Positions 24,216-35,596 of a DNA stretch of 64,000 nucleotides are shown here, piece after piece. Under the pieces are notes generated by a model. That model was not told the DNA's origin. It saw nothing but the letters and a program-made list of their open reading frames with translations, and ran no database searches. The stretch lies in the NCBI GenBank assembly GCA_027924585.1, contig BSBM01000877.1, positions 9,016,001 to 9,080,000 on the forward strand. Reading direction: 5' to 3'. Within the stretch, counting starts at the first letter, position 1. Each line of letters begins with the position of its first letter. The position numbers and the translations under genes were made by a program. This DNA is from Larix kaempferi (lineage: Eukaryota; Streptophyta; Pinopsida; Pinales; Pinaceae).

Positions 24216-26046
24216 CCAATCTCAGATCGGTTTTGTGACATGACAGTAAGTTATGAATATAAATTTAATTGAGTTTTATCTTAACCTTCCTCATTTAATA
24301 ATTTAATAATACTCCTTTCTCGTTTCATAACAATAAATTAATTAATTTAATAATTCAAACATGTTCACTTACCCACTTATGATTTCTTTCATTCCAATAA
24401 GGACACATTATCATTATTAACATTAGTTAAATAATAATAGTAATAATAATATTAAATAATCATAATAATAATAATAATAACAAACATTAATGGTGATTTA
24501 AGTACCTTAGCACTAATCTAACATACTTAATTAATAATAAGTACCTTAGCACTAATCTAACATACTTTCATTGATAAACGAAGTACTCTTAAGGGTTTAA
24601 TTAATCAATATTAACAATTAGATAATACACGCTTCCAGCATTAATTTTTATCTGCTATACTTCATATTTCCGATACCTTCACTTGACGAGAATTACAATT
24701 GGCGGCAATTATTTTAATTGTTCATTACAATGTTTACATATAAGATTAATTAACTTATTTTAAACATAAACAAATCGATCATCTATTACTCATGTCTTTT
24801 ACCCAAACCTTAACTGAATTATCTATGACAACTTATAACATTGTTAAATACTGATAAGTATGTCGTAAACATATACTATTGCACATGTACAAAATGTGCA
24901 TACGTGGCCAGCGTATGCACAGGTCTGACAAGTACTATAAACATACATCATATTTCCTATGCTTAACAACTAACGAATACTAATAATACTTCATGCAAAC
25001 AGAACAAGTATATATATTTATCATAACATTACTAAAACATCATCGGTCATTATATCAGTTAACCTTTTAATATTTCATTTCATTATCTTTATGATTACAT
25101 TTGTTCAATCAATCAAGTACAAGGAAAGCTACCTACTACCACTAAATCAAGTTCAACGAATACCCAACCCTCAACAGTACTAACTAAATATCCTCCCATC
25201 CTAACCTACGTCCACATCCTCCCTATCCTTCCTCTGCTAGTACAAAAGTGGGTGCCAGCTATACTGACCCAACCACATAGAACCTGAGAGCGCTAGAATC
25301 GGCTAACTAGCAGACCTAGCCTCTCCTAGCAGGCATCCGACCATCGTCATCACAACAACTTGGGGAGCGTGCCTTAGCACGGCCCTCCCACAACCCCGGG
25401 TATCGTAGAAACATAGGGTGGGAAATACATCCATCCCTCTCAACATACTGGGTCTACACCCTTATCAAATAATACTTTGCTGCTCTGGAGATTATTGGTT
25501 TGTGTCATTGTATCATCAACTTTGGTAAACAAGGCTCTCTGCAACATAGGTACTATACCATACTTCGTATCAGGTATCCGACTATTACATAGCCCCAGTG
25601 TCCTGCGGATTAGTACTTTGCAGCCATACATTTATAACAATATTTCCATTCTATCATTGTTTGATCCATATTGTCAACATCATTTATTTCATCACATAAA
25701 ATCATTAAATCAATCACAACATAATTACCACATCATATATATCACATTTCATCCAGGGCGATTATTAAACATACACTGTCATTATGAAATAAAAGAATCT
25801 CATGATAACTACAACATAGTAACCACATAAACCTAATAACATCATGAGGATGGTGACATCATAACATCATAATCGTAGTGTCAGCATGGGCATAGTAACA
25901 TCCTAAACATAGTAGCAACATATCATCACATCTAACATGCCGAAAATATAGTTCACTCTATCTAGTTGAGTCCAACAAATAATAAGCAAATAAAGTGAAA
26001 GGTGTCTAACTCATAAACACGCCTAGTCAAAATATGGGGCGTTACA
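23150..26046 (-). mobile_element. Solo LTR (2.9 kb) inserted in the 3' LTR of A
   Basis: The uninterrupted sequence GTGATGAATGTTCTCC at about 10461 in the 5' LTR is split here. TGAAT stands at 23145-23149 and again at 26047-26051. The insert reads TGCAGTGCCCC...GGGGCGTTACA; on the minus strand it starts TGTAACGCCCC, a common start of plant gypsy LTRs, and ends GGGGCACTGCA. There is no internal coding region, primer site or repeat of its own ends, so it is a solo LTR left by LTR-LTR recombination. Inside are a C-run (about 23800), a TA microsatellite (24189-24213) and AAT-rich repeats (24430-24480). Confidence 0.85.
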
Positions 26047-26607
26047 TGAATGTTCTCCTTTTTTCTGTGCAAAGATGCCTATCTCAAATGAGTAATGGAA
26101 TGTATTGACTGAATTAAAGCTATCTTTAATATCTTTTATATTCTGTTGTAGATGCATCTTTATGATTAAATAGCTATCTGTCTGATCGTTAGATGTTTCT
26201 TTCAGTTTATTACTGATCTTTACAGTTTGGTCCTTGGAAGGGTAGATTAAATTTGCTTATATAGTCTTAGATTAAGTTAGATTAGTTACTTGCATTTAGA
26301 TTAGGACACTTGCATATCATCTTTAAAATAAAATACATAAACAGTGGATCGGGCCGCAACCGGTGCAAAGAACAAGAATCTTTAAATCCTATGGTAGCCG
26401 GAACCGTTAACTGGACGGATTCCCCAAACCAAACGGTGAGCGATCTAATTGGGCTTGCTTACCGGGCAGAATCCCTTTCTGATTGATGCTACGATTTTCA
26501 AGGCATCAACAAGTATCATATCAATTTCATACCTTGAATACTACGTACCTTGTAAACATTTCAGTTAAAATTACTCACTATTCACACTGTATGTTTTCAA
26601 ATCAGGT

Positions 26608-29600
26608 ATGTCTAAAGAAATCGAAAAAAGGAAGGCCAAGCAGATCGAGCTTCAAGAAGAAACAATTCGAAAAATACAAATCGAAACACTATTTGAAGAC
26701 ACAAAACCCATAATAGGAAGCACACTTGAGTTCAAATCGGGCCAACGGTACATAGCTATCAGAGACAATAAAATACCTAATTCCACCATGGAAGAAGGCA
26801 TGATTTATCAAAATAACAAAAGGTCCATCCTTCACAAGGCAGCTACATGGCCAAAATTGTTTCCCTGCTCGAAGGTGATTGCATGGATTTTCCCCCATGT
26901 AGATACTACTACAAAGATCATTTCAAATGCCACTGGAGGAGGGCTTGCATCCTTCCAGCCAGTCTACCTTGTAGCCACATACAGGTTTCCTACATCCAAA
27001 GTATTCCTAACTGACGATTGGGTAAGACGTGCCAATATAGATAATGCTGAATGTGCAAGGAAAATGCTCCTACTAGACAAACAACTTAGACCCAAATCTA
27101 ACAGGGAATATGACAGCGAAAACTTAATGACCCCCTATCGAATCATAGTTCTATTGTTGAGTAGACTCTTCGATCAACCAAATGCCAACATCTATAAAAT
27201 AAGTTGGGTTCCATTGATATACCATGTTGCCACACATGGTACATTCTTCAATTGGGCACATATTAGTTCAGACAGTATGGCGTCAACCATTTCTGCAGCT
27301 CAAACCGGCCTTTCAGAAGGGAAGTCACAATTCTCCATGTCTGGCTACCTCATCGATTGTATATTATTCAACCACCCTTTTCCTAATTTGGGATGTACTT
27401 GGAATTTGAATGAGACTCCCATTCATGTAGCATATCAGATAACTTGGGTTCACCGATTTGCAGGCTACTACAAATTACTATGCAAAGAACTAATCATGCC
27501 CCTTTATTCACTGGTCTTCAATAAAGAAGCAAATTGTATGTCAGACAATGCCTTAGATGTAATAGCTGAATATGGAGACTATTACTTATCATCAAAAGGC
27601 ACATACATTAGAATGTATGGAGGCACCCAACCTCCTTCTCTATTGCCGAAATATGCTATAGATTACATAGTGCATAAAGAAGTGATAAGACAAGTGTTCA
27701 TCAATGGAATTGGTCACTATCTGCATGACAAAAAAAAGATTCTTACCCACCTGTACCATTCAATATTGGTGGATACAAATTTCCTAAGATAAAGGCAATG
27801 GAAGCCTTCATTTCAGACTTGCAATCTTTTCACTTTGGAACTAAACTTTTTGTAAGAAACGACAAGAAATGCAAGGTGGCTAAACATTGTGCTTCTTGTA
27901 ACATCACTTTTCAGTACTCGAATCACTTTATGAAAGAAGAGGAAATATATAAAACGGTAAAAAACATGACAACGCTACACAACAAACTAAATCCGAAGAG
28001 TGCATCTACTTCTACACAAACTACAACCAAAGAAAACCAAGCAGAAATACTACAAGAACAACTATGGCTGTAGCAGGAAGAAGCACTGGAACAACAACAA
28101 AACGGAGAAAAAAAAAAAAAACAACAGCATCAAATACAGCAAGTGGAAAAAAACATACAGAAAAAACACAAATTCTACAAAACAAAGCCGAACAAGACCG
28201 TTGTAAGAGAGAAGTTGAATAAAACACAACTCAACAAGACCAGAGCACAAAAGAGGTGCAAGATAAGGTCCAACATGCATATGGTCTAATTCCTCAATTC
28301 TGCCCTACTACCCTTAATCGACAAGTTCAGACAAAGAAAACACGACCTCCCGATGCATATCTACCAACAAAAAGAAGTCGGGATCTCCGACCACTAGTTG
28401 AACAAAACCGACATCCGCGTGACGACGCAAAAAAATCCTATCACACCGAATTAAATACCTTGTCAAATCATTCTTTGATGAAGCCATCTACTTTGCATTC
28501 TGCCCCTTCTAGTGTCACCCCAACCGAACTTTTGAATCCATCAGATACCCTACCACTCATACCAGAAATCTTGTACCCTTTAATCATTCGAAAACTGTCT
28601 AGCAGTTCTATTCCTAACACTCCTTCTCTAGTTGACGAAACACATCTGTTGCCGACTTGTCAAGTCACTACTAGTGTACCAATACCCACCGCTTCCAACG
28701 GGACCACAACAACATCAAAAGTAATGCAACTTCTCCAGCCAGCAACACAAACAACTAAAGCACCAATTGAGCCAGTAGAACAAGCAAAACAAGCAACAAC
28801 TGAAAAAGTACACTTGAAAAACACAGTAATCATATCAAGTAGCTCAATACAAGTAGAAAAGCCTATTAGCGAAGTAGAAGAAGAGACAAAACAGCCATCA
28901 ACAATAGTCAAGACAGGAAAACACTCAGAAAAGCAATTAGCGGTCCCAAAATGGCAAGGAAAATTCAAGAAAAAGCAACCTAAGGACAAACAACGGCATC
29001 AGAAAGATCTTCAGCAACAACAACAACATCTGGACCACATATCTCAATTGGGTCGCTTATTTGTACATCTCGACCAATTTGGGACGATCTCGACATACCA
29101 TCCACAAAAGGAACCACAAGTAGAGTTGGATTTATTGACTAATGCAATAAATCGAGAACAACATATAGACGACTAGCAGCAGAAGACCGCGTTCACCAGT
29201 TGGAAGAAGACCAAACTATATTTTTGACAAAGTGTCAAGACTTAGCACAACATGTCATACCAATTCCAGTCAGCTTCAACAATAATAACACACTTGATAA
29301 AGCATTTTGGTAGTTCCAATTTGTAGTGTCGGCATTATATGAAGAGATCACCAGGGACTGACAAGAACAAGCCACAATAATAGTGTCACTGATGTGGAAA
29401 TAGTTTGAAGCATTCAACTCAGCACAAGATCAGCTCATCCAATATAATCATCAAGCAGAGACAACAAACAATGTTCTCTGCAATTGGTATAAACATTATG
29501 GTAACGTCTTTAGACAAATGCAGGAGACCTGGGACTTAATTAACACAATTCATCAACAACACCGAGTAGTTGATAAAACCATGGCCCCAATTACTGAGGA

Positions 29601-29973
29601 ACAACTAATAATGGAAAACAAAAAAATGGAGAAATTGGAAAAAAGTGAACAACAGTGGTTGAGCCATGCCCGTCATAACGTTCACAAAGTAGAACAACTC
29701 CGACCACATCTTAAAACATTGCTTTCAGCTGCCAACGAGAAAATAGAACTTTTGGGTCCCGACCTAATTCATTTACAGGGAAAGACTACTCAAGAACACA
29801 TAGCTAACTTGTCGAGCCTTACAACACTTATTATTGACATCCAAAGCATGCTACACCATTGGAAGACCTTCCAGCACCACATGTCTGTTTCAGCTGAAGC
29901 AATTGTCAACGTCTATGTACAACAAAAAGCAACGACCAGTTCCAGTTCCACTCTGTACACAAGTTTTGTTTAG
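26608..29973 (+). pseudogene. Diverged relative of the LTR coding region a (element B)
   Basis: ATG 26608 follows an acceptor-like AAATCAGGT. The first 394 codons are open and align with region a of element A: IETLFEDTKPI, LFPCSKVIAWI, YLIDCILFNHPFP, GTYIRMYGG and DYIVHKEVIRQVF all have counterparts. A frameshift in the A-run at about 27730 breaks the frame; read one frame over, VPFNIGGYKFPKIKAMEAF continues the match. A stop at about 28070 and more changes follow. The distal part (28256-29973) is Q/T/P-rich and then helical, no longer alignable by eye. The level of change shows a separate, older family member. No function is recognised. Confidence 0.7.
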
Positions 29974-30913
29974 TAATTTTGCACATCTCCTCGTTTCTTC
30001 ACGACGAAGAAAGATTTTGATAATGGGAGATGTTGAAAGAGCCAACTGTTTCCAATGTAAGTCGACAGGTCAGATCGACCATTAAAGGCTACTGCTGACT
30101 AATAAAGCCTAGTCATTTGACATTGGTCATCTTCTCTACGACGTTCATTATTGCACCTCAAAGAGAAAATGCTAGTATAATATCATAAAGGTGACATAAT
30201 TAATTGACGTCCTGTAGAATGGAATGCCATAGGGATGCGGCGATTTTCTTATAAAGATGCCCTGAATGTTACAGAGATGTGCAAATAAGTAAAATAAATA
30301 AATTAATAATAATAATAAAATAATTTTAAAAATATATATTTATATATAATTATATTCTCAACAATATAATTTATTTTTATTTACTTTTGTTATTTCTTTT
30401 CTTTTGTAAAAATTTTCCTTACATTTTAAATAAAAAATAAATTAAATTTTATAATTTTTCAAAATCTACCATATATGATTTTATAGAATCTTTCAAAACT
30501 ATTCAATTTGGGTTTTAAATAAAATATTGTTTTCATTTTAAATCATCCTTCTTTACCCCTTTCTCTTTATATAATATAATAAATATTATATCTTTTAAAA
30601 TTATCAAAAAATTAATTCGGTTTCATTTAAGAGTATAGTTAAAGGTTTACTTTCCTCTCTAATTTCTAAATCTGCCTTTCATAAAATATGGTCTTCTAAA
30701 ATCATTAATGTGTTTTTCATAAAATACGGTCTTTTAAAATTAGTTATTGGACTTTTTTGTTTTTTAACTTTTCACATATTATTATTTTAACTTTTCGTCG
30801 ACTTTTTTGTGTTTTTTCAAATATATTTTTGAAAGTTTGTATTTTTATTCTTGTAATTTTATTGACTATGTTTTCTAAACTATAAATGCTATCAATATTC
30901 CCAACATTTGCTT
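29974..30913. other. Very AT-rich non-coding DNA
   Basis: After the last open stretch of B the sequence keeps GTCGAC/GATCGACC words near 30060 and then becomes very AT-rich (30290-30900), with AATAAT and ATATAT runs. No gene, LTR end or primer site is visible, so the right boundary of B is unknown. Confidence 0.5.
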
Positions 30914-31246
30914 AAGATAATCATATTCAACATTCCCTTTTTTACATGTACAAGCTTATGGGCACATTTAGCATTTCCTTTTTCACATGAATGTGGAAGG
31001 TTGGCTTAGATTTTCCAACATTTCTTGAAGCTTTGGGCTTTCCACTATTCAAATTCACTCTTTGTCACAACTTTTAAGATAATCATATTCAACATTCCCT
31101 TTTTCCCCTTTTTTACATGTACTGGCTTATGGGCACATTTAGCATTTCCTTTTTCACATGTATGTGGAAGGTTGTCTTAGATTTTCCAACATTTCTTAAA
31201 GCTTTGGGCTTTCCACTATTCAAATTAACTCTTTGTCACAACTTTT
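30914..31246. repeat. Tandem duplication of about 165 bp
   Basis: Unit 1 (30914-31075) begins AAGATAATCATATTC and ends GTCACAACTTTT. Unit 2 (31076-31246) repeats it with few changes plus a short extra CTTTTTTCCCC-like insertion. The units contain GGGCACATTTAGC and GCTTTGGGCTTTCC words. There is no coding frame in common. Confidence 0.85.
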
Positions 31247-31971
31247 CCACCATGCCTCCTTTTTATGACATTCTTTTTGCATTGTTAGGTGCAATTGCTA
31301 GTTATTTGTTACTTATAACTTCATGGTTGTAAGCCAATTTTAATTCATCCATATTTCTTTGGGTCGATTCTTAAATATTTATACCTAAAACGGGAAGTGA
31401 TATTGTTACATTGTTTATATTTATACAATGAGTTTCTCATACCATAGGGTGATAATTATTAATAATGATTCCTCTTGTATTTCCATCTATTGTGAGTTGT
31501 ACCAACATGTCCATGCAATTCTTTAATGACACACGTTTCTATGATTATAATCCTGGCATTGTGGAAATTGCTCTGCTGCCACTACAATAATGACAGCCTG
31601 TCTACTGGTTAGGTGGACGACCACATTCATTTAAGGAGGCATTGGCCTTTGGTTTTACACTTGGCACATGATCCTCTAGCTATATACTCCTTCATATGGA
31701 ATGTAATTAAAGGCCTTGACCCTTGTAACAAGTCTCAAAATGATGTTTCTCAATTATTCACTTGGCATCCATTATGCCCCTTTGCTTCCTCTCAGTGTGA
31801 TGGTTTTGTGAGTTCCTCTTTGTTGAGAATCACTTTCTCTTTCTTGTGAGAGCACTCGGCATTATCCACCATGAGGACTCGCCATGAAGTAATATTATGC
31901 ATTTAAGTGGTTAGTATTTATGTGAAGGATTCTCTCCTTTTAAGGATTTAATTACTCATTTTGGTCTCGAC
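31247..31971. other. No recognisable gene left of the inverted repeat
   Basis: A short open stretch (31613-31849) contains LHLAHDPLAIYSFIWNVIKG-like sequence but no known motif. Otherwise this is AT-rich non-coding DNA. Confidence 0.4.
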
Positions 31972-32671
31972 TTCTCATTTTTCTATGTTCATTTGGGTTA
32001 AAACATCAATGATGTTTGTTTTGATAGGAAGGTAGGGAAGTCCATCCATGAAAGGGTTTCAATTTTTCATTTTTATGGAGTTTAATTTATTACGCTTATA
32101 GAAAACATGAGCTCTCTATGGCTATACTTGTATTTACATGATATAAAATTGGTAGATTGGCAGGATGTGATGTGAAACATATGCAATTCTCATCTTTTCT
32201 AAGCATTACATTGACTATTGGATTGTCAGTATTTTACATTCTCTGTTACATTGATCTCTTGATTGGGTTTCCTTTTATGCATTTTACCTTCCCCATTACT
32301 ATTTTGTTGGGTCTTCCACTATCCAATGCTACAAATTGATCAGCCGCCCCTGCAATCCCGGTGGGATGTTTATTAGCATTATACTATTATTTTATTTAGC
32401 ATCTTGCTTTCTTATACTAAGATGCGTTAGGGGTCCTATTTGTTACATCTTGATAATATGATATAAAGGGGATATTAAAAATGGGCTGATAAAAATGGAT
32501 ACCTACAATATTTGGTGAAACTAGGGGTTTTCTTAATTGGAAAGATATATTAGGAGGGGGTTCAATAATGAAATTTTAAGAGGAATTTTCCAATATTTAG
32601 TAATATTAGGGAATATTCTTTAATATCCCGTGAATGGTCATGCTATGTAACAAGTTCACTGAGTGAACCCC
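31972..32671 (+). repeat. Left arm of long inverted repeat
   Basis: TTCTATGTTCATTTGGGTT (31981) and following sequence appear in reverse complement at 47808 and downward. The match ends at the palindrome GTTCACTGAGTGAAC (32654-32668) and CCCC. It is AT-rich and non-coding. Confidence 0.85.
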
Positions 32672-33310
32672 CCGTGAAGGGTGCTTATTTTAATCAAACA
32701 CATCGGTGTTGTACAATACAAATAATCTACATTGGTGCACTCAAACAGTTCGAGCATTGGAGATCAACAAATTTCAACGCCACACTAGTGTTTACGTATA
32801 GATTATATGCACTAGTGCTTATGTACAACTTAAATGAACCGATGTGATCTTATACATCATACACACCATAAATTTTAAATATTTTAAAACTTTAACGGTG
32901 CTATCTATTTATAATACTGCCCTGGTGCATTTCATCATAATAAGCATCGGTGCATACAAACTATTAAAATGGCTCAATGCATTTAAACATTTCAAATGCA
33001 TAGTTGCAATTAATTACAAAAAACATTTTTGCGTAAAATCTCTAAACAATCCCGATGCATAGAAACAACTAAAAAGAACCAGTGAGATTAACAAACAAAA
33101 ACACATCGGTAAATCCATTTGAGACAAGGACATTTTTATTTTTAAAATTTAACGGTGCATTTACTTTACATTGGAGTACCAGACTTATCATTTGTATAAA
33201 CGCAACCGTGTGATTAATTCGAGCAAACATACTAGTGCATATCATTCAAACAAATGCACGAGAGAGACATCAAGTACCAAACGCACTACAGATTATTCTT
33301 TGAACAGTGA
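32672..33310. repeat. Subterminal array of GGTGCAT-like motifs, left
   Basis: More than ten short words of the type CATCGGTG, CATTGGTGCAC, CACTAGTG, CCTGGTGCAT and ACGGTGCAT occur in both orientations at 30-60 bp spacing. The same words occur inside the right arm. Dense short subterminal repeats are a feature of CACTA elements, where transposase binds; here that role is inferred. Confidence 0.5.
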
Positions 33311-33511
33311 CTACTGACATTGGAGTGAAATCTCTATATTATATTTTTTATTAATTGTATTATTCATCAGAAATTGAAATATATTTTTTTATATTACTAT
33401 TCATTTCAATTGTAACTATTGTGATTGTTTGGATGAATTTCTCATATCATAGATTTTAGCATCTATTGTAATATTTAGTCATCCATACATTTAATTACCA
33501 ATGTACCATTT

Positions 33512-33722
33512 TTTTGTTAACGAGGTGAATCGGTAATATGCGGGTCTCGTACTCGCGTGACATGGGGTTGATTCCTGCAGCTTCCACTATAAACCTCGGG
33601 CGCGGATAGCTGGGGCGTAACCTCTGCGACCTAGTTTGCGATAGACTCAAACCTCCGACTTGCTTAACAACCTATACGCCTTAACAAGTGGGCAGTTTCC
33701 AACAAGCAATCATCCTTGCCCC
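33512..33722 (-). mobile_element. tRNA-derived SINE with 19-bp TSD
   Basis: AATTACCAATGTACCATTT is present on both sides (33493-33511 and 33723-33741). Between them are 211 bp that, on the minus strand, start GGGGCAAGGATGATTGC and end in an A-run. About 40-90 nt from the start are A-box-like (TTAAGGCGTATAGG) and B-box-like (GGTTTGAGTCT) sequences for RNA polymerase III. The GC content is higher than the surroundings. Long TSD, tail and box order fit a LINE-mobilised SINE. It does not code. Confidence 0.85.
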
Positions 33723-34021
33723 AATTACCAATGTACCATTTCACATGTAACATTTAACAATAACATTCGAGAAAGAAATAGAATTATTTTATTTTATTTT
33801 ATTATATATCAATAATAGGGCCTTTGTCATACAAAATTGGAGAGCATAGAGACCACAATAATCAAAATGTCAACATGCATGTAATTGTTACACTTATTCG
33901 TAACCTTTTTTTTCAATCCAGTCACTATGTTTAGTACATTATACAAAATGTCTGATTTTCACAAGCAATTATTTCAAATTATTCAGCAGCTTGCATTAAC
34001 ATCAAAAATAAATATGGATCA

Positions 34022-35215
34022 TCATTCTTGGATGGAACTGTTATCAATGCTCGAGCCACTTGTATCATTTGGTTTATTTGGTTGAATGTTTTGTTGATTG
34101 GATCTTTCTTTTTTCCTTTTCTTCAACTTCCATATGCAAACATAAAAATAAAGTGTACTGAGAGTATCTACATTGTTGGGAATAATAAAAATTAAAATAG
34201 ATATTATATGTGAATGTAAATTAAAATTCAACATACCAGAGCAATAATTGTGTCTTGAGTGTCACACATTCTTTCAAAACCATGTCTCATGCCATCTATC
34301 AACAATTGTTCTGTTGGATGCACCCCATACTTTGTTTCCTACATGTTTTATATCGCATAAGAGACAATAGATTTAACACTTATGATTTTTGTTGTTCTAT
34401 TACTTATAAAGTGAGAGAATTAAAACAACATAGATGCTTACAAAATCCATAGTTGACTTTTGATAAGCCAACATACACTCACAACCCTTTCCTAAACCAA
34501 TGTCAATCAATTCTTCTGATGGCTCTTTGTATGTTACTTGTTTCAAGACATCCAAGGATGGTCAATGAAAGAAAAAAAATTAAATATAAAGATCAAAACC
34601 ACTATTAAATCTTAATTTGTTACAAGAAATCACAAATACTCACACACTTGCTATCAACCCCTTTTTTCCTTGTTGTCATCTCTTGTGTGTTGAATGCGTT
34701 CCATTTTCTTTTCTTTTCTGCAACAAAACATTTGAAAATTAATATTTAATGTTGAATAAATTAATGAGATGTACATCATCCAAAAAATTAATGATTTCAT
34801 ACATTTGAAGAACATTGCTATGGAAATGGATCCTCCTGCGATGCAATTATGTCCATTTCCTTGACCATATCCTTGTACACTTTTTTGGACATTCCTACAA
34901 GCACATTTCTCATATCACCTCGTTCATCCTTTGAGATTTTCATAATATTCCCGGAAATGTAAAATGACACTAAACTATTTTTTTGTTGATATGAAAATAA
35001 ATTTAGCAGAATTAAAATTATTAAAGGAATGACACTTTGTAGTAGTTATAGATACACATTCTACATAAACATGTTTAGGAAAATCACTTTTTGAATGATT
35101 CTTTTTTGTTGTTGTATGTATTTTCTAATGCAAGTCCGATAGGTCTCATTGATCATTTCTCTGGAAATGCCTCTTATAGTTTGTTGATGACCAGATTCTT
35201 TGAATCATTTGATTG
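34022..35215 (-). pseudogene. Broken multi-exon gene, 3' exons, unknown family
   Basis: Minus-strand coding blocks are bounded by splice signals. Block e (about 34945-34822) has KISKDERGDMRNVLVG and runs into TAG. Block f (34717-34644) has acceptor TTGTTGCAG and donor GTGAGT. Block g (about 34556-34442) has LKQVTYKEPSEELIDIG and donor GTAAGC. Block h (34338-34237, exactly 34 codons) has acceptor ATGTAG, KYGVHPTEQLLIDGMRHG and donor GTATGT. Block i (34126-34022) ends NSSIQE and TGA. A block with TIRGISREMINETYR lies at about 35215-35110. Earlier exons lie across the later LTR insertion (45373-45960). It may be a transposon gene or a captured host gene; I do not recognise it. Confidence 0.5.
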
Positions 35216-35596
35216 ATTTATATATTGTAAATGAAAAGTACATATAATATACGTTCTTTCCACTATATTCTTCATAGTATTATAAAATTATTTCCCCCTT
35301 CTATTAACTTCCAAAACCACATTTCTCATATCACCTCGTTCATCCTTTGAGATTTTCATAATATTCCTGGAAATGTAAAATGACATTAAACTATTTTTTT
35401 ATTGATATGAAAAATAAATATAGCAAAATTAAAATTATTAAAGGAATGACACTTTGTAGTAGTTATAGATACACATTCTACATAAACATGTTTAGGAATA
35501 TCACTTTTTGAATGATTCTTTTTTGTTGTTGTAGGTTTTTGCTGATGCAATTCTGGCAGGTCTCATTGATCATTGCTCTAGAAATGCCTCTTATAG
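34902..35596. repeat. 418-bp tandem duplication, second copy split
   Basis: Copy 1 is 34902-35319 and copy 2 starts at 35320 (CACATTTCTCATATCACC in both). Copy 2 runs to 35596, is interrupted by the LTR element, and resumes at 45378-45517. Copy 1 keeps the uninterrupted site CTCTTATAGTTTGTTG. The unit includes coding block e and the next block upstream, so the duplication copied exon sequence. Confidence 0.9.

Larger units (their letters stand above)
5392..26511 (+). mobile_element. Complete Ty3/gypsy (Tat-like) retrotransposon A with giant LTRs
   Basis: The element runs from TGTTGTTGCTGC (5392) to GGCATCAACA (26511). It is flanked by the direct repeat AGTAT at 5387-5391 and 26512-26516, which is the 5-bp target-site duplication. 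LTRs are 5392-10929 and 18084-26511; the second contains a 2,897-bp later insertion plus its TSD, so the net LTR length is about 5.53 kb. LTR ends are TGTTG...CAACA. A primer-binding site follows the 5' LTR. The internal region holds gag, protease, archaeal-type RNase H, RT, RNase H and integrase in sense orientation, all with stops or frameshifts. In a short sample the LTRs differ by about 4%, so the insertion is not recent. The coding sequence in the LTRs is the unusual part. Confidence 0.95.
18084..26511 (+). repeat. 3' LTR of element A, split by a solo LTR
   Basis: It repeats 5392-10929 from TGTTGTTGC to CATCAACA. Removing 23150-26046 and one copy of TGAAT leaves about 5,526 bp against 5,538 bp in the 5' LTR. 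The promoter array, TATA-like box, intron and coding regions a and b are all present. A C-run (18101-18110) differs in length from the 5' LTR. Confidence 0.95.

Noticed and set aside
31117-32339. Short ORFs in and beside the left arm as genes
   Set aside because: They are under 80 codons, have no motif, and those in the duplication or arm are not kept in the paralogous copy.
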